Source: Streptomyces venezuelae ATCC 10712
GTDB taxonomy: Bacteria > Actinomycetota > Actinomycetes > Streptomycetales > Streptomycetaceae
DNA: 64,000 bases
Direction: 5' to 3'
Assembly (NCBI RefSeq): GCF_008639165.1
Contig: NZ_CP029197.1
Location: 4,092,001 to 4,156,000 of the forward strand
This document shows positions 7,475-16,051 of the stretch, in pieces. The notes beneath the pieces were generated by a model that made no database searches, had not been told where the DNA came from, and worked only from the letters and a program-made list of their open reading frames with translations. Position 1 is the stretch's first letter, and the number at the start of each line of letters is the position of its first letter. The position numbers and the translations under genes were made by a program.

Positions 7475-8775
7475 CGGCGAGTGTCGGTGGCATGCGAACC
7501 CCAACGATCGCGGGGCCCACGTCCGGGGCCCTCCCCGCCCGGGAACACCTGCCGGTGAACATCGCGGGACGGCCCGTCCTGGACGTGGTGATCCCCGTCT
7601 ACAACGAGGAGAAGGACCTGGAGCCGTGCGTCCGCCGGCTCCACGAACACCTCCTCAGGACCTTCCCGTACGGCTTCCGCATCACCGTCGCCGACAACGC
7701 CTCCACCGACAGCACCCCCGACGTCGCCGCCGGTCTCGCGGCCGAGGTGCCCGAGGTGCGCTCCGTACGGCTGGAGCAGAAGGGGCGCGGCCGGGCACTG
7801 CGCACGGTGTGGTCGAGCTCGGACGCGCCCGTCCTCGCCTACATGGACGTGGACCTGTCCACCGACCTGAACGCCCTGCTGCCGCTGGTCGCGCCGCTCA
7901 TCTCCGGTCACTCCGACCTGGCGATCGGCTCCCGGCTCGCCCGCTCCTCGCGGGTGGTGCGCGGGCCGAAGCGGGAGTTCATCTCCCGCGCGTACAACCT
8001 GATCCTGCGCGGTTCGCTGGCCGCCCGGTTCTCGGACGCGCAGTGCGGCTTCAAGGCGATCCGGCGCGATGTCGCCGAGCGGCTGCTCCCGATGGTGGAG
8101 GACACCGGCTGGTTCTTCGACACCGAACTGCTCGTGCTCGCCGAGCGGGCCGGGCTGCGCATCCACGAGGTGCCGGTGGACTGGGTGGACGACCCGGACT
8201 CGACCGTACACATCGTGAGCACCGCCACCGACGACCTGAAGGGCGTCTGGCGGGTGGGGCGGGCCCTCGCCACGGGTTCGCTGCCGCTCGACCGGCTGGC
8301 CAGGCCGTTCGGTGACGATCCCCGGGACCGTGAACTCACCGGTGTGCCGGGCGGTCTCGCCCGTCAGCTGGTCGGCTTCTGCGTGGTCGGGGTGCTCTCC
8401 ACGCTCTTCTACCTCGCGCTGTACTCGCTCTTCCGGCTCGGTGTGGGCCCGCAGTTCGCCAACGCCGCCGCCCTCCTCGTGTCCGCCGTCGCCAACACGG
8501 CGGCCAACCGGCGGCTCACCTTCGGGGTACGGGGCCGGGACCGGGCGGTCCGCCACCAGGCGCAGGGGCTCGTGGTCTTCGCCATCGGCCTGGCCCTGAC
8601 GAGCGGTTCGCTCGCCGCCCTCGGCGCGGCGAGCGGCGATCCGGCGCACTCCACCGAACTGGCCGTCCTGGTCGTCGCCAACCTCGCCGCGACCGTGCTG
8701 CGCTTCCTCCTCTTCCGGCTCTGGGTCTTCCCCGAGCGGTCCGCCTCAAGGAACGACCCAAGGAACGACCGATGA
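7462..8775 (+). CDS. GT2 glycosyltransferase fused to a GtrA domain
   Basis: The 437-residue product joins a GT2 catalytic domain (about 38-265; DVVIPVYNEEKDLEPCVRRL, metal-binding MDVDLSTD, QCGFKAIRRD) of the polyprenyl-phosphate glucosyl/mannosyltransferase type to a four-helix GtrA membrane domain (about 303-430; LVGFCVVGVLSTLFYLALYS, AANRRLTF). Such fusions make undecaprenyl-phosphate-linked sugars and move them across the membrane. GTG 7462 overlaps the kinase stop, but ATG 7492 is also plausible and would lie clear of the operator array. The next gene encodes the likely acceptor-side transferase. Confidence 0.88.
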   Translation: MTAAPASVGGMRTPTIAGPTSGALPAREHLPVNIAGRPVLDVVIPVYNEEKDLEPCVRRLHEHLLRTFPYGFRITVADNASTDSTPDVAAGLAAEVPEVRSVRLEQKGRGRALRTVWSSSDAPVLAYMDVDLSTDLNALLPLVAPLISGHSDLAIGSRLARSSRVVRGPKREFISRAYNLILRGSLAARFSDAQCGFKAIRRDVAERLLPMVEDTGWFFDTELLVLAERAGLRIHEVPVDWVDDPDSTVHIVSTATDDLKGVWRVGRALATGSLPLDRLARPFGDDPRDRELTGVPGGLARQLVGFCVVGVLSTLFYLALYSLFRLGVGPQFANAAALLVSAVANTAANRRLTFGVRGRDRAVRHQAQGLVVFAIGLALTSGSLAALGAASGDPAHSTELAVLVVANLAATVLRFLLFRLWVFPERSASRNDPRNDR

Positions 8776-10979
8776 CTTCGACCTCCCTGGCCGCGCCCGT
8801 CGGCGCGGCCCATGCCGTGCCGTCCCGCGGTGGCCCGCTCGCCCGGGTGTGGCGCGGCCGTCCCGAGGACGCCCCCTGGGTCCGGCCCGCGTTCCTGGGC
8901 CTGCTCGCCGTGACCACCGTGCTGTACCTGTGGAACCTGAGCGCCTCCGGCTACGCCAACTCCTTCTACTCGGCCGCCGTCCAGGCGGGCGGCGAGAGCT
9001 GGAAGGCCTTCTTCTTCGGCTCGCTCGACGCGGCCAACGCCATCACCGTCGACAAGCCGCCCGCCGCCCTGTGGCCGATGGCCCTCTCCGTCCGCCTCTT
9101 CGGCCTCGGCTCCTCGCAGATCCTGGTGCCCGAGGTGCTCATGGGCGTGGGCACCGTCGCCGTGCTCTACGCGGCGGTACGGCGCCGGTTCGGCGCGGGC
9201 GCGGGTCTCGTCGCGGGCGTCGTCCTGGCGCTCACGCCCGTCGCAGCGCTGATGTTCCGGTTCAACAACCCGGACGCGCTGCTCGCCCTGCTCATGACGG
9301 TCGCCGTGTACTGCGTGCTGCGCGCCCTGGAGCAGGACCGGGGCGCGGCGAGGTGGCTCGTCCTGGCCGGTGTGGCCTTCGGGTTCGCGTTCCTCGCGAA
9401 GACGCTCCAGGCCTTTCTGATCCTGCCGCCGCTCGCCCTCGTGTACGTGGTGTGCGCGCCCGGCGGCCTCGGGCGGCGGCTCGGCCGGCTCGCCCTGGGC
9501 GGGCTCGCGATGCTCGTCTCGGCGGGCTGGTGGGTGGCCCTGGTCGAGCTGTGGCCGGCGTCCTCACGACCGTACGTCGGAGGCTCCCAGAACAACAGCT
9601 TCCTGGAGCTGACCTTCGGCTACAACGGCCTCGGCCGGATCAACGGCAACGAGACCGGCAGCGTCGGCGGGGGAGGCGGGGGCGGCGGCGGTGGCCGGTG
9701 GGGCGAGACCGGCATCGCCCGGATGTTCAACGACTCCATCGGCGGCCAGATCTCCTGGCTGCTGCCGGCCGCGCTGATCCTGCTCGTCGCGGGTCTCGTC
9801 GTCACCTGGCGGGCGCCCCGGACGGACACGGCACGCTCGGCGTTCCTGGTGTGGGGCGGCTCGCTGCTGATCACGCTCGCCGTGTTCAGCTTCATGGCCG
9901 GCATCTTCCACGAGTACTACACGGTGGCCCTCGCCCCGTACCTCGCGGCGCTGGTCGGCATGGGCGCGGCCGTGCTCTGGGAGGAGCGCACCCGGCTGCT
10001 CGCCTCGGCGGCCCTCGCGGTCACGGTGGGCGGGACGGCCTGGTGGGGCTGGACGCTTCTGGGGCGGACGCCGGAGTGGCTGCCGTGGCTGCGCTGGGCG
10101 GTGCTGGTCGCGGGCGCGGTGGCCGCGCTGGGGCTGCTGTTCGCGGGTCGGGTGGACCGGCGGATCGGCCTCGGGGTCGCGGGCCTCGGGCTGGCGGCGG
10201 GGCTCGCGGGCCCCTTCGCGTACACCCTGGCGACGCTGGACTCGGGCCATCAGGGCTCGATCGTCACGGCGGGTCCCGCGGGCGGCGCGATGGGCGGCCG
10301 GGGTCCCGGTGGCGGCATGCGGATGATGGAGGGCGGGGGCTTCCCCGGCGGCCCGGGCGGCCAGATGCCCGGCGGGCCCGGCGGTCCCGGTGGGCAGGCA
10401 GGCCGGCCAGGCCAGGGCGGCGGCCAGCCCCCCAACGGCCAGCTCCCCAACGACGGCCAAGGCCAGGGCCAGGCCCAAGGCCAAGGTCAGCCCCAGGGCC
10501 AGATGCCCGGCGGCACCCCGCCCCAGGGCATGACCCGCGGCGAGGGCTTCGGTGGCGGTGGCGGCGGCATGGGCGGGCTGCTCAACGGCGCCAGTGTCGG
10601 TACGGAGGCCAAGGACGCGCTCCTTGAGGACGCCGACTCCTACACCTGGGTCGCGGCCACGGTCGGCGCCCAGAACGCGGCCAGTTACCAACTGGCGACC
10701 GAGAAGCCGGTCATGGCGATCGGCGGCTTCAACGGCAGCGACCCGTCCCCGACGCTCGCGCAGTTCAAGCAGTACGTCGCGGAGGGGAAGATCCACTACT
10801 TCATCGGCGGCGGCGAGGGCGGCGGGACCGGTGAGGACGGCGGACGGATGGCCGGCGGCCGGATGGGCGGCGGCGGTGGTCCCGGCGGCAACTCGGAGAT
10901 CTCCGCCTGGGTCTCGGCGACCTTCGAGAAGGTCACGATCGGAAGCGCCACCTTCTACGACCTGACCGCCGCGAAGTAA
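8772..10979 (+). CDS. GT39-like polytopic glycosyltransferase (YkcA/YkcB type)
   Basis: The 735-residue membrane protein resembles the mannosyl/arabinosyl transferase family that uses lipid-linked sugars. It has an N-terminal TM, the loop motif YANSFYSAAVQAGGESWKAFF and TVDKPPAA, MFRFNNPDALL, and about ten TM helices up to residue 490. A Gly/Gln/Pro-rich spacer (about 498-605) leads to a C-terminal soluble domain (YTWVAATVGAQNAASYQLATEKPVM) with another Gly-rich loop near 680-705. It starts in the 4-bp overlap ATGA of the GT2 gene; the direct repeat AAGGAACGACC just before it supplies the ribosome site. It probably transfers the sugar made by the GT2 protein to a surface acceptor. Confidence 0.85.
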   Translation: MTSTSLAAPVGAAHAVPSRGGPLARVWRGRPEDAPWVRPAFLGLLAVTTVLYLWNLSASGYANSFYSAAVQAGGESWKAFFFGSLDAANAITVDKPPAALWPMALSVRLFGLGSSQILVPEVLMGVGTVAVLYAAVRRRFGAGAGLVAGVVLALTPVAALMFRFNNPDALLALLMTVAVYCVLRALEQDRGAARWLVLAGVAFGFAFLAKTLQAFLILPPLALVYVVCAPGGLGRRLGRLALGGLAMLVSAGWWVALVELWPASSRPYVGGSQNNSFLELTFGYNGLGRINGNETGSVGGGGGGGGGGRWGETGIARMFNDSIGGQISWLLPAALILLVAGLVVTWRAPRTDTARSAFLVWGGSLLITLAVFSFMAGIFHEYYTVALAPYLAALVGMGAAVLWEERTRLLASAALAVTVGGTAWWGWTLLGRTPEWLPWLRWAVLVAGAVAALGLLFAGRVDRRIGLGVAGLGLAAGLAGPFAYTLATLDSGHQGSIVTAGPAGGAMGGRGPGGGMRMMEGGGFPGGPGGQMPGGPGGPGGQAGRPGQGGGQPPNGQLPNDGQGQGQAQGQGQPQGQMPGGTPPQGMTRGEGFGGGGGGMGGLLNGASVGTEAKDALLEDADSYTWVAATVGAQNAASYQLATEKPVMAIGGFNGSDPSPTLAQFKQYVAEGKIHYFIGGGEGGGTGEDGGRMAGGRMGGGGGPGGNSEISAWVSATFEKVTIGSATFYDLTAAK

Positions 10980-10987
10980 ATAACCCC

Positions 10988-11047
10988 TATACAGCGTACG
11001 AGAGCCCTTGTACGGTGTACGAGACCTAGTCCCGTACACCGTACAAG
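10988..11047 (+). promoter_or_regulatory. Triple operator before the MFS-TetR pair
   Basis: GTACGGTGTAC (11010-11020) and GTACACCGTAC (11034-11044) form part of a perfect 15-bp inverted repeat (11007-11021 and 11033-11047). A third, degenerate copy (ATACAGCGTACGAGA, from 10989) lies 21 bp upstream of the first. The last arm runs into the ribosome site AAGGAG. The TetR gene at 12624 is the natural regulator. Confidence 0.7.
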
Positions 11048-11058
11048 GAGTCCTGCCC

Positions 11059-12588
11059 ATGACGGCGAAGACCGCCGCGACCGAACCGACCGCCGCCACC
11101 GGCGGTCACCCTCAGCGCTGGCTGATCCTCGGCGTCATCTGCCTCGCCCAGCTCACCGTGCTGCTCGACAACACCGTCCTCAGCGTCGCCATCCCGTCGC
11201 TGACCTCGGAACTCCACGCGACCACCACCGACATCCAGTGGATGATCAACGCGTACTCACTCGTCCAGTCCGGCCTGCTCCTCTCGGCCGGCAACGCCGC
11301 CGACCGCTACGGCCGCAAGAAGCTGCTCGCGATCGGACTCGCGCTCTTCGGCATCGGCTCGCTCGCCGCCGGGCTGGCCGACTCCACCGCCCAGCTGATC
11401 GCCGCCCGCGCGGGCATGGGCGTCGGCGGCGCGCTCCTGATGACCACGACCCTCGCCGTCGTCATGCAGATCTTCGACGACTCCGAGCGGGTCAAGGCCA
11501 TCGCGCTCTGGTCCACCGTGGCCTCCCTCGGCTTCGCCGGCGGACCGCTGGTCGGCGGCGTGATCCTGAACCACTTCTGGTGGGGAATGATCTTCCTGAT
11601 CAACATCCCGGTCGCGGTCATGGCGCTCGTCGCCGTCCTCAAGCTCGTACCGGAGTCCAAGAACCCGCAGGGCGAGCGCCCGGACCTGCTCGGCGCGCTG
11701 CTCTCCACCATCGGCATGGCCGCCGTCGTGTACGCGATCATCAGCGGCCCCGAGCACGGCTGGGTCTCCGCGCAGGTGCTGGTTCCGGCCGCGATCGGGG
11801 TGCTCGGTCTCGGTGCGTTCGCGCTGTGGGAGCTGCACACCCCGTACCCGATGCTCGACATGCACTTCTTCCGGAACCAGAAGTTCATCGGCGCCATCGG
11901 CGGTTCGATCCTGGTCGTCTTCGGCATGGGCGGCTCGCTCTTCCTGCTCACCCAGCACCTGCAGTTCGTGCTCGGTTACGAACCCCTTGAGGCCGGGCTG
12001 CGGATGGCGCCGCTCGCGCTGACGATCGTCGGCCTCAACCTGACGGGCATCGGGCCGAAGATCGTCATGAAGCTCGGCACCCCGCCCACCGTCGTCCTCG
12101 GCATGTCCCTGGTCGCGGGCGGCCTCACCGCGATCTCGCTGCTCGGCGGCGGTACCGACGGCAGCTACGCGGGCATGCTCCTCGGCCTGGTCCTGATGGG
12201 CGGCGGCATCGCCGTCTCCTCGCCGGCCATGGCCAACGCGATCATGAGCTCCATCCCGCCGGAGAAGGCGGGCGTGGGCGCCGGCATCAACGGCACCCTC
12301 GCCGAGTTCGGCAACGGCCTCGGCGTCGCCGTCCTGGGCGCCGTGCTCAACGCCCGGTTCGCCGCGCTGGTCGCCGTCACCGCCAGCTCGCTCCCGGCCG
12401 CCCTGGCCGCCGCGGGCGGCGAGGCCGAGCGCCGGGCGATCTCCGAGGCCTTCGCCTCCGGGCTGCAGACCAGCCAGCTGGTCGGCGCGATCGCCGTCTT
12501 CGCCGGCGGCCTGGTGGCCGCGGCGCTGCTCCGGCGCGCCGAGCGGACGGAGAAGGCCCGGGCCGCCGAGCAGCCGGTCGCTGCCTAG
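11059..12588 (+). CDS. MFS drug efflux transporter (DHA2, 14 TM)
   Basis: The 509-residue protein belongs to the EmrB/QacA drug:H+ antiporter group: motif A-like AADRYGRKKLLAIGLALFG, motif C-like ALWSTVASLGFAGGPLVGG, and a TM1 motif LDNTVLSVAIPSL. Hydrophobicity fits 14 helices. ATG 11059 follows AAGGAG at 9 bp; an in-frame upstream start at 11008 would lie inside the operator. A TetR gene follows after 35 bp, so drug-induced derepression of both genes is the likely design. Confidence 0.9.
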   Translation: MTAKTAATEPTAATGGHPQRWLILGVICLAQLTVLLDNTVLSVAIPSLTSELHATTTDIQWMINAYSLVQSGLLLSAGNAADRYGRKKLLAIGLALFGIGSLAAGLADSTAQLIAARAGMGVGGALLMTTTLAVVMQIFDDSERVKAIALWSTVASLGFAGGPLVGGVILNHFWWGMIFLINIPVAVMALVAVLKLVPESKNPQGERPDLLGALLSTIGMAAVVYAIISGPEHGWVSAQVLVPAAIGVLGLGAFALWELHTPYPMLDMHFFRNQKFIGAIGGSILVVFGMGGSLFLLTQHLQFVLGYEPLEAGLRMAPLALTIVGLNLTGIGPKIVMKLGTPPTVVLGMSLVAGGLTAISLLGGGTDGSYAGMLLGLVLMGGGIAVSSPAMANAIMSSIPPEKAGVGAGINGTLAEFGNGLGVAVLGAVLNARFAALVAVTASSLPAALAAAGGEAERRAISEAFASGLQTSQLVGAIAVFAGGLVAAALLRRAERTEKARAAEQPVAA

Positions 12589-12623
12589 CATGGTGTCGGA
12601 CATCTGACAGACGGAGGAACGCG

Positions 12624-13409
12624 ATGGTCAAGGCAGCCGATCGGGCCAAGAACCCGGCGCGTTCCAGCGTCTGGCTGGAGGTCAGGGAGCCGCGCAGCGG
12701 CGGCGGCCCGGCCGGGCTCGACCGGGACCGGATCGTCGCCGCCGCGATCCGGATGCTCGACGAGGAGGGCCTGGCCAAGCTGTCGATGCGCAAGCTCGCG
12801 GCCGAGCTCAACGTCACCGCGATGTCCCTGTACTGGTACGTGGACACCAAGGACGACATCATCGAGTTCGCCATGGACAGCGTGTACGGCGAGTTCGACC
12901 TGGCGGCGGTCGACGCCGCCGACGGCTGGCGCGACCGGCTCCGGGCGCTCGCCGTGGAGTACCGCACGATGCTGGTCCGCCACCCGTGGATGTCGCCGAG
13001 CGCGGGCCAGTACCTGAACATCGGCCCGCACGCGATGGAGGTCGGCGGCAAGATCCAGGAGGCGGTCAGGGACACCGGTCTGCCGAGGGACCGTCAGCCC
13101 AGCGCGACCTCGGCGGTCTTCCAGTTCGTCTACGGCTACGGAACGATCGAGTCCCAGTTCCGGCGGCGCGCGGCGGAGGCCGGGATGTCGCAGGACGAGT
13201 TCTACGTGGAGTCGATCAAGGCCTTCCGGGACGATCCGGGCTTCGCGGAGTCCCTCGGACCCGTGGCGGAGATCCTCGACGAGCGGGCCTCGCACGGCAG
13301 CGTCACCGAGATCTGGGACCGTGACTTCGACTATGCGCTGGAGGTCCTGATCGCCGGCATCGAGGCGATGGTTTCACGTGGAACGGCGACCGGCGGGACC
13401 AGGACATGA
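12624..13409 (+). CDS. TetR-family repressor (TetR_C_1 type)
   Basis: The 261-residue protein has an unusually long N-terminal lead (about 30 residues), then the TetR helix-turn-helix (DRIVAAAIRMLDEEGLAKLSMRKLAAELNVTAMSLYWYVDTKDDI). The C-terminal part resembles the class that includes the true tetracycline repressors (MLVRHPWMSP, GYGTIESQF, FDYALEVLIAGIEA). GGAGG stands 8 bp before ATG 12624. It probably represses the efflux gene upstream and, through the same operators, itself. A parS site lies in its last codons. Confidence 0.88.
   Translation: MVKAADRAKNPARSSVWLEVREPRSGGGPAGLDRDRIVAAAIRMLDEEGLAKLSMRKLAAELNVTAMSLYWYVDTKDDIIEFAMDSVYGEFDLAAVDAADGWRDRLRALAVEYRTMLVRHPWMSPSAGQYLNIGPHAMEVGGKIQEAVRDTGLPRDRQPSATSAVFQFVYGYGTIESQFRRRAAEAGMSQDEFYVESIKAFRDDPGFAESLGPVAEILDERASHGSVTEIWDRDFDYALEVLIAGIEAMVSRGTATGGTRT
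13371..13384. promoter_or_regulatory. parS site (ParB binding), one-base variant
   Basis: GTTTCACGTGGAAC reads GTTCCACGTGAAAC on the other strand, the classic Bacillus parS core and a form also used in streptomycetes. Like the first site, it lies in the 3' end of a gene (the TetR gene), 8.3 kb away. Confidence 0.75.
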
Positions 13410-13444
13410 CGGAGCGGCGGGCCGTCCCCTGCCCGCCGCTCCGT
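13409..13444. terminator. Bidirectional hairpin terminator
   Basis: A perfect 14-bp stem (ACGGAGCGGCGGGC with its complement) and 8-base loop lie between the convergent TetR (+) and MFS (-) genes; the stem starts on the TetR stop codon. Confidence 0.75.
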
Positions 13445-13490
13445 ACCGGACCCGGCCGCGCCTCCGCTCGAAGCACGGCCGGGAGTCTTT

Positions 13491-15095
13491 CTAGGCCTCC
13501 TCGGAGGCCTTCGCCGAGCTGCTCTTCAGGGCGACCTCCTTGATGAAGAGCGTCACCACGAAGGCCAGCAGCGCGAACGGCGCCGAGTAGAGGAAGACAT
13601 CGGCGACACCGTGGCCGTACGCGTCCTCCATGACCGTCCGGATCGGGGCCGGCAGCTTGTCCATGTCGGGGATGCCGCCGCCCGAGCCGCCCTTGCCCAT
13701 GGCGCCCGCGGCCTTCGGACCGAGCTCGGCCAGGCCCTCCTTGACGTAGCTCGTGACCCGGTGGGCCATGACCGCGCCGAGCGCCGAGACACCGATCGCA
13801 CCGCCGAGGGAGCGGAAGAAGGTGACGACGGAGGAGGCGGCGCCGAGGTCGGCGGGGGCCACCTGGTTCTGCGTGCAGAGCACCAGGTTCTGCATCATCA
13901 TGCCGAGGCCGAGGCCGAGGACCGCCATGAAGAGCGCGATGTGCCAGTACGCCGTGTCGTAACGGATCGTGCCGAGCAGCCCGAGCCCGCCCGCGGCGAG
14001 CGCGCCACCGCTGACCAGCCACGCCTTCCACTTGCCGGTCTTGGTGATGACCAGGCCGGAGACGGTGGAGGAGATGAACAGGCCGCCGATCATCGGGATG
14101 GTGAGGACGCCGGACATGGTCGGCGACTCGTTGCGCGCCAGCTGGAAGTACTGGCTGAAGAAGACCGTGCCGGCGAACATCGCGACACCCACGAAGAGCG
14201 AGGCGAGCGAGGCCAGGGTGATCGTGCGGTTGCGGAAGAGGCGGAGCGGGATGATCGGCTCGCTCGCCTTCGACTCGACGAGGACGAAGATCCCGCCGAG
14301 CGCGAGTGCGCCGAGCACCATCGCGGCCGTCTGCCAGGACATCCAGTCGTACTTGTCGCCCGCGAAGGTGACCCAGATGAGGAGCAGGGAGACGGCGGCG
14401 CTGATGAAGAAGGCACCGGCCCAGTCGACCTTGACCTGACGCTTCACGACGGGGAGCTTGAGGGTCTTCTGCAGGACGACCAGCGCGATGATCGCGAAGG
14501 GCACGCCCACGTAGAAGCACCAGCGCCAGCCGAGCCACTCGGTGTCGGTGATGACGCCGCCGAGCAGCGGGCCGCCGACGGTGGCGACGGCGAAGGTCGC
14601 GCCGAGGTAGCCGCTGTACCGGCCGCGCTCACGCGGGGCGATCATCGCGGCCAGGATGATCTGCGAGAGGGCGGTCAGACCGCCGACGCCGATGCCCTGG
14701 ACGACACGGCAGGCGATGAGCATGCCGGTGCTCTGCGAGAGGCCGGCGACGACCGAGCCCGCCACGTAGATGATCAGGGCTATCTGGACGAGCAGCTTCT
14801 TGGAGAAGAGGTCCGCGAGCTTGCCCCAGAGCGGGGTGGTCGCGGTCATCGAGAGAAGCGCGGCGGTGACCACCCACGTGTAGGCGGACTGGCCGCCGCC
14901 GAGGTCGGTGATGATCTGCGGGAGGGCGTTGGAGACGATCGTCGAGGACAGGATGGCGACGAACATGCCGAGCAGCAGCCCGGACAGCGCCTCCATGATC
15001 TGCTTGTGCGTCATCGGGGCGCCGCCGGAGGCACTGCCCCCTTGCTGGGCGCTCCCGCCGCGCACACCGGTCTCGGGTGTGGTGGTCGTAGCCAT
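13491..15095 (-). CDS. MFS drug efflux transporter (DHA2)
   Basis: The 534-residue EmrB/QacA-type transporter has a low-complexity N-terminus (TTTTPETGVRGGSAQQGG), then MEALSGLLLGMFVAILSSTIV, motif A-like WGKLADLFSKKLLVQ and motif C-like LGATFAVATVGGPLLGG. Fourteen helices are plausible; a Gly-rich loop (MGKGGSGGGIPD) lies near the end. ATG 15095 follows AAGGAAG; the TTG one codon upstream is less likely. It is the second gene of an operon with the MarR gene, 15 bp downstream of it. Confidence 0.9.
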   Translation of the reverse strand: MATTTTPETGVRGGSAQQGGSASGGAPMTHKQIMEALSGLLLGMFVAILSSTIVSNALPQIITDLGGGQSAYTWVVTAALLSMTATTPLWGKLADLFSKKLLVQIALIIYVAGSVVAGLSQSTGMLIACRVVQGIGVGGLTALSQIILAAMIAPRERGRYSGYLGATFAVATVGGPLLGGVITDTEWLGWRWCFYVGVPFAIIALVVLQKTLKLPVVKRQVKVDWAGAFFISAAVSLLLIWVTFAGDKYDWMSWQTAAMVLGALALGGIFVLVESKASEPIIPLRLFRNRTITLASLASLFVGVAMFAGTVFFSQYFQLARNESPTMSGVLTIPMIGGLFISSTVSGLVITKTGKWKAWLVSGGALAAGGLGLLGTIRYDTAYWHIALFMAVLGLGLGMMMQNLVLCTQNQVAPADLGAASSVVTFFRSLGGAIGVSALGAVMAHRVTSYVKEGLAELGPKAAGAMGKGGSGGGIPDMDKLPAPIRTVMEDAYGHGVADVFLYSAPFALLAFVVTLFIKEVALKSSSAKASEEA

Positions 15096-15110
15096 CAACT
15101 TCCTTCGTTC

Positions 15111-15554
15111 TCAAGCGTGGTGGGCCCGGCAGTCCCCGAAGGAATCGCGGAGGCGGGCGAGCAGGGTGGTGAGCAGTTCGACGTCTTCGTCGGACCACTC
15201 CGCGAGCGTGCGGGTGAGCATGTCGGTCAGCCGCCGGTCCAGGACGGCGAGCATGTCTTCGCCCGCACCGGTCAGGTGCAGGATGCGGGAGCGCTTGTCG
15301 GCGGGGTCGGGCAGTCGCTCGACCCAGCCGCGGTCCACGGTGTGGGCCACGTGCCGGCTGCTGACCGACATGTCGACGGCCATCAGCTCGGACACCCGGC
15401 CCATCCGCATGTCGCCGTGGTGGTTGAGCAGGGCCAGGACGATCGCCGATCCACTGGGGCACTCGGTGGGCAGGACGCGCGCGAGTCCGCGCTTGACCGC
15501 TCCGATGGCGCTCACCTGGCGGGCGAGGTCCTCGTATCGATTGCCTCTGTCCAT
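15111..15554 (-). CDS. MarR-family regulator
   Basis: The 147-residue protein shows the MarR winged helix (MRMGRVSELMAVDMSVSSRHVAHTVDRGWVERLPDPADKRSR with the wing DPADKR) and flanking dimerisation helices. ATG 15554 is preceded by GGAGTG at a good distance; the upstream ATG 15566 would overlap that site. It is co-transcribed with the efflux gene and very likely represses the operon through the two operators at 15574-15617. Confidence 0.88.
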   Translation of the reverse strand: MDRGNRYEDLARQVSAIGAVKRGLARVLPTECPSGSAIVLALLNHHGDMRMGRVSELMAVDMSVSSRHVAHTVDRGWVERLPDPADKRSRILHLTGAGEDMLAVLDRRLTDMLTRTLAEWSDEDVELLTTLLARLRDSFGDCRAHHA

Positions 15555-15573
15555 CGGGCACTCCATAGATGTT

Positions 15574-15617
15574 GTTGCTTAGGGCAACCATAGAGATGGA
15601 TGGTTGCTCCAGGCAAA
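15574..15617 (-). promoter_or_regulatory. Pair of MarR operators
   Basis: GTTGCTTAGGGCAAC (15574-15588) and GTTGCTCCAGGCAAA (15603-15617) share the palindrome GTTGC-N5-GCAAC and lie 29 bp apart, just before the MarR start. This is a typical autoregulated MarR arrangement. Confidence 0.7.
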
Positions 15618-15674
15618 CTAAATCGGTCAAACGGCGCTAAAGAATCGGCAAAGGCGGATCGTCGGTGCCGGGGC

Positions 15675-15704
15675 TTGGGCCCCCCACCCGGACTTCGCTA
15701 GGGT
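15675..15704 (+). promoter_or_regulatory. Promoter of the 77-residue membrane protein
   Basis: A weak -35 (TTGGGC) and a -10 (TAGGGT) are 18 bp apart. The -10 ends 8 bp before the ATG, so the mRNA would be leaderless or nearly so; no ribosome site is visible. Confidence 0.4.
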
Positions 15705-15712
15705 CCTGGCCC

Positions 15713-15946
15713 ATGGCACACAACCCCCAAGCACCGTACGGCCAGGGCCAGCCCCCGCAGGGACCCGAGGGCTACGACCCCGCCGGCAGCACCCAGATGT
15801 TCCGCGCCTTCGTGGACGAGGGCACCCCGCAGCGGCAGCAGCCGCAGGCCGCGACCGCGTCGGGCGGCCCCAGGGTCGGCCTCATCGTGGGCGTCGTCGC
15901 GGTCATCGTCGTCCTGGCCGCCGTCGCCTGGCTGGCCCTGGGCTGA
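15713..15946 (+). CDS. Small single-pass membrane protein
   Basis: The 77-residue protein has a Pro/Gln/Gly-rich cytosolic segment (AHNPQAPYGQGQPPQGPEGYD), the stretch GSTQMFRAFVDEGTP, and one C-terminal helix (about 53-75, VGLIVGVVAVIVVLAAVAWLA). It resembles short tail-anchored proteins common in streptomycetes with no known role. ATG 15713 lacks a ribosome site and lies just after a -10, so a leaderless mRNA is likely. A strong terminator follows. Confidence 0.7.
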   Translation: MAHNPQAPYGQGQPPQGPEGYDPAGSTQMFRAFVDEGTPQRQQPQAATASGGPRVGLIVGVVAVIVVLAAVAWLALG

Positions 15947-15970
15947 CCACTCCGTACCTCCACACGCCCG

Positions 15971-16009
15971 AGGTGGGCCGGATCCGCAGCACGCGGACCC
16001 GGCCCACCT
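15971..16009. terminator. Bidirectional hairpin terminator
   Basis: A 17-bp stem with one mismatch (AGGTGGGCCGGATCCGC against 15993-16009), then TTTCTCTTT. It separates the small membrane gene (+) from the convergent TetR gene (-). Confidence 0.75.
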
Positions 16010-16051
16010 TTCTCTTTCCGGCCGCCACGGGGCTGGCCTCAAGACCGACGG

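Noticed and set aside
13611..15593. A 660-residue plus-strand open frame
   Set aside because: It is antisense to the MFS-MarR operon and would have to cross the MarR operators; composition is artefactual.
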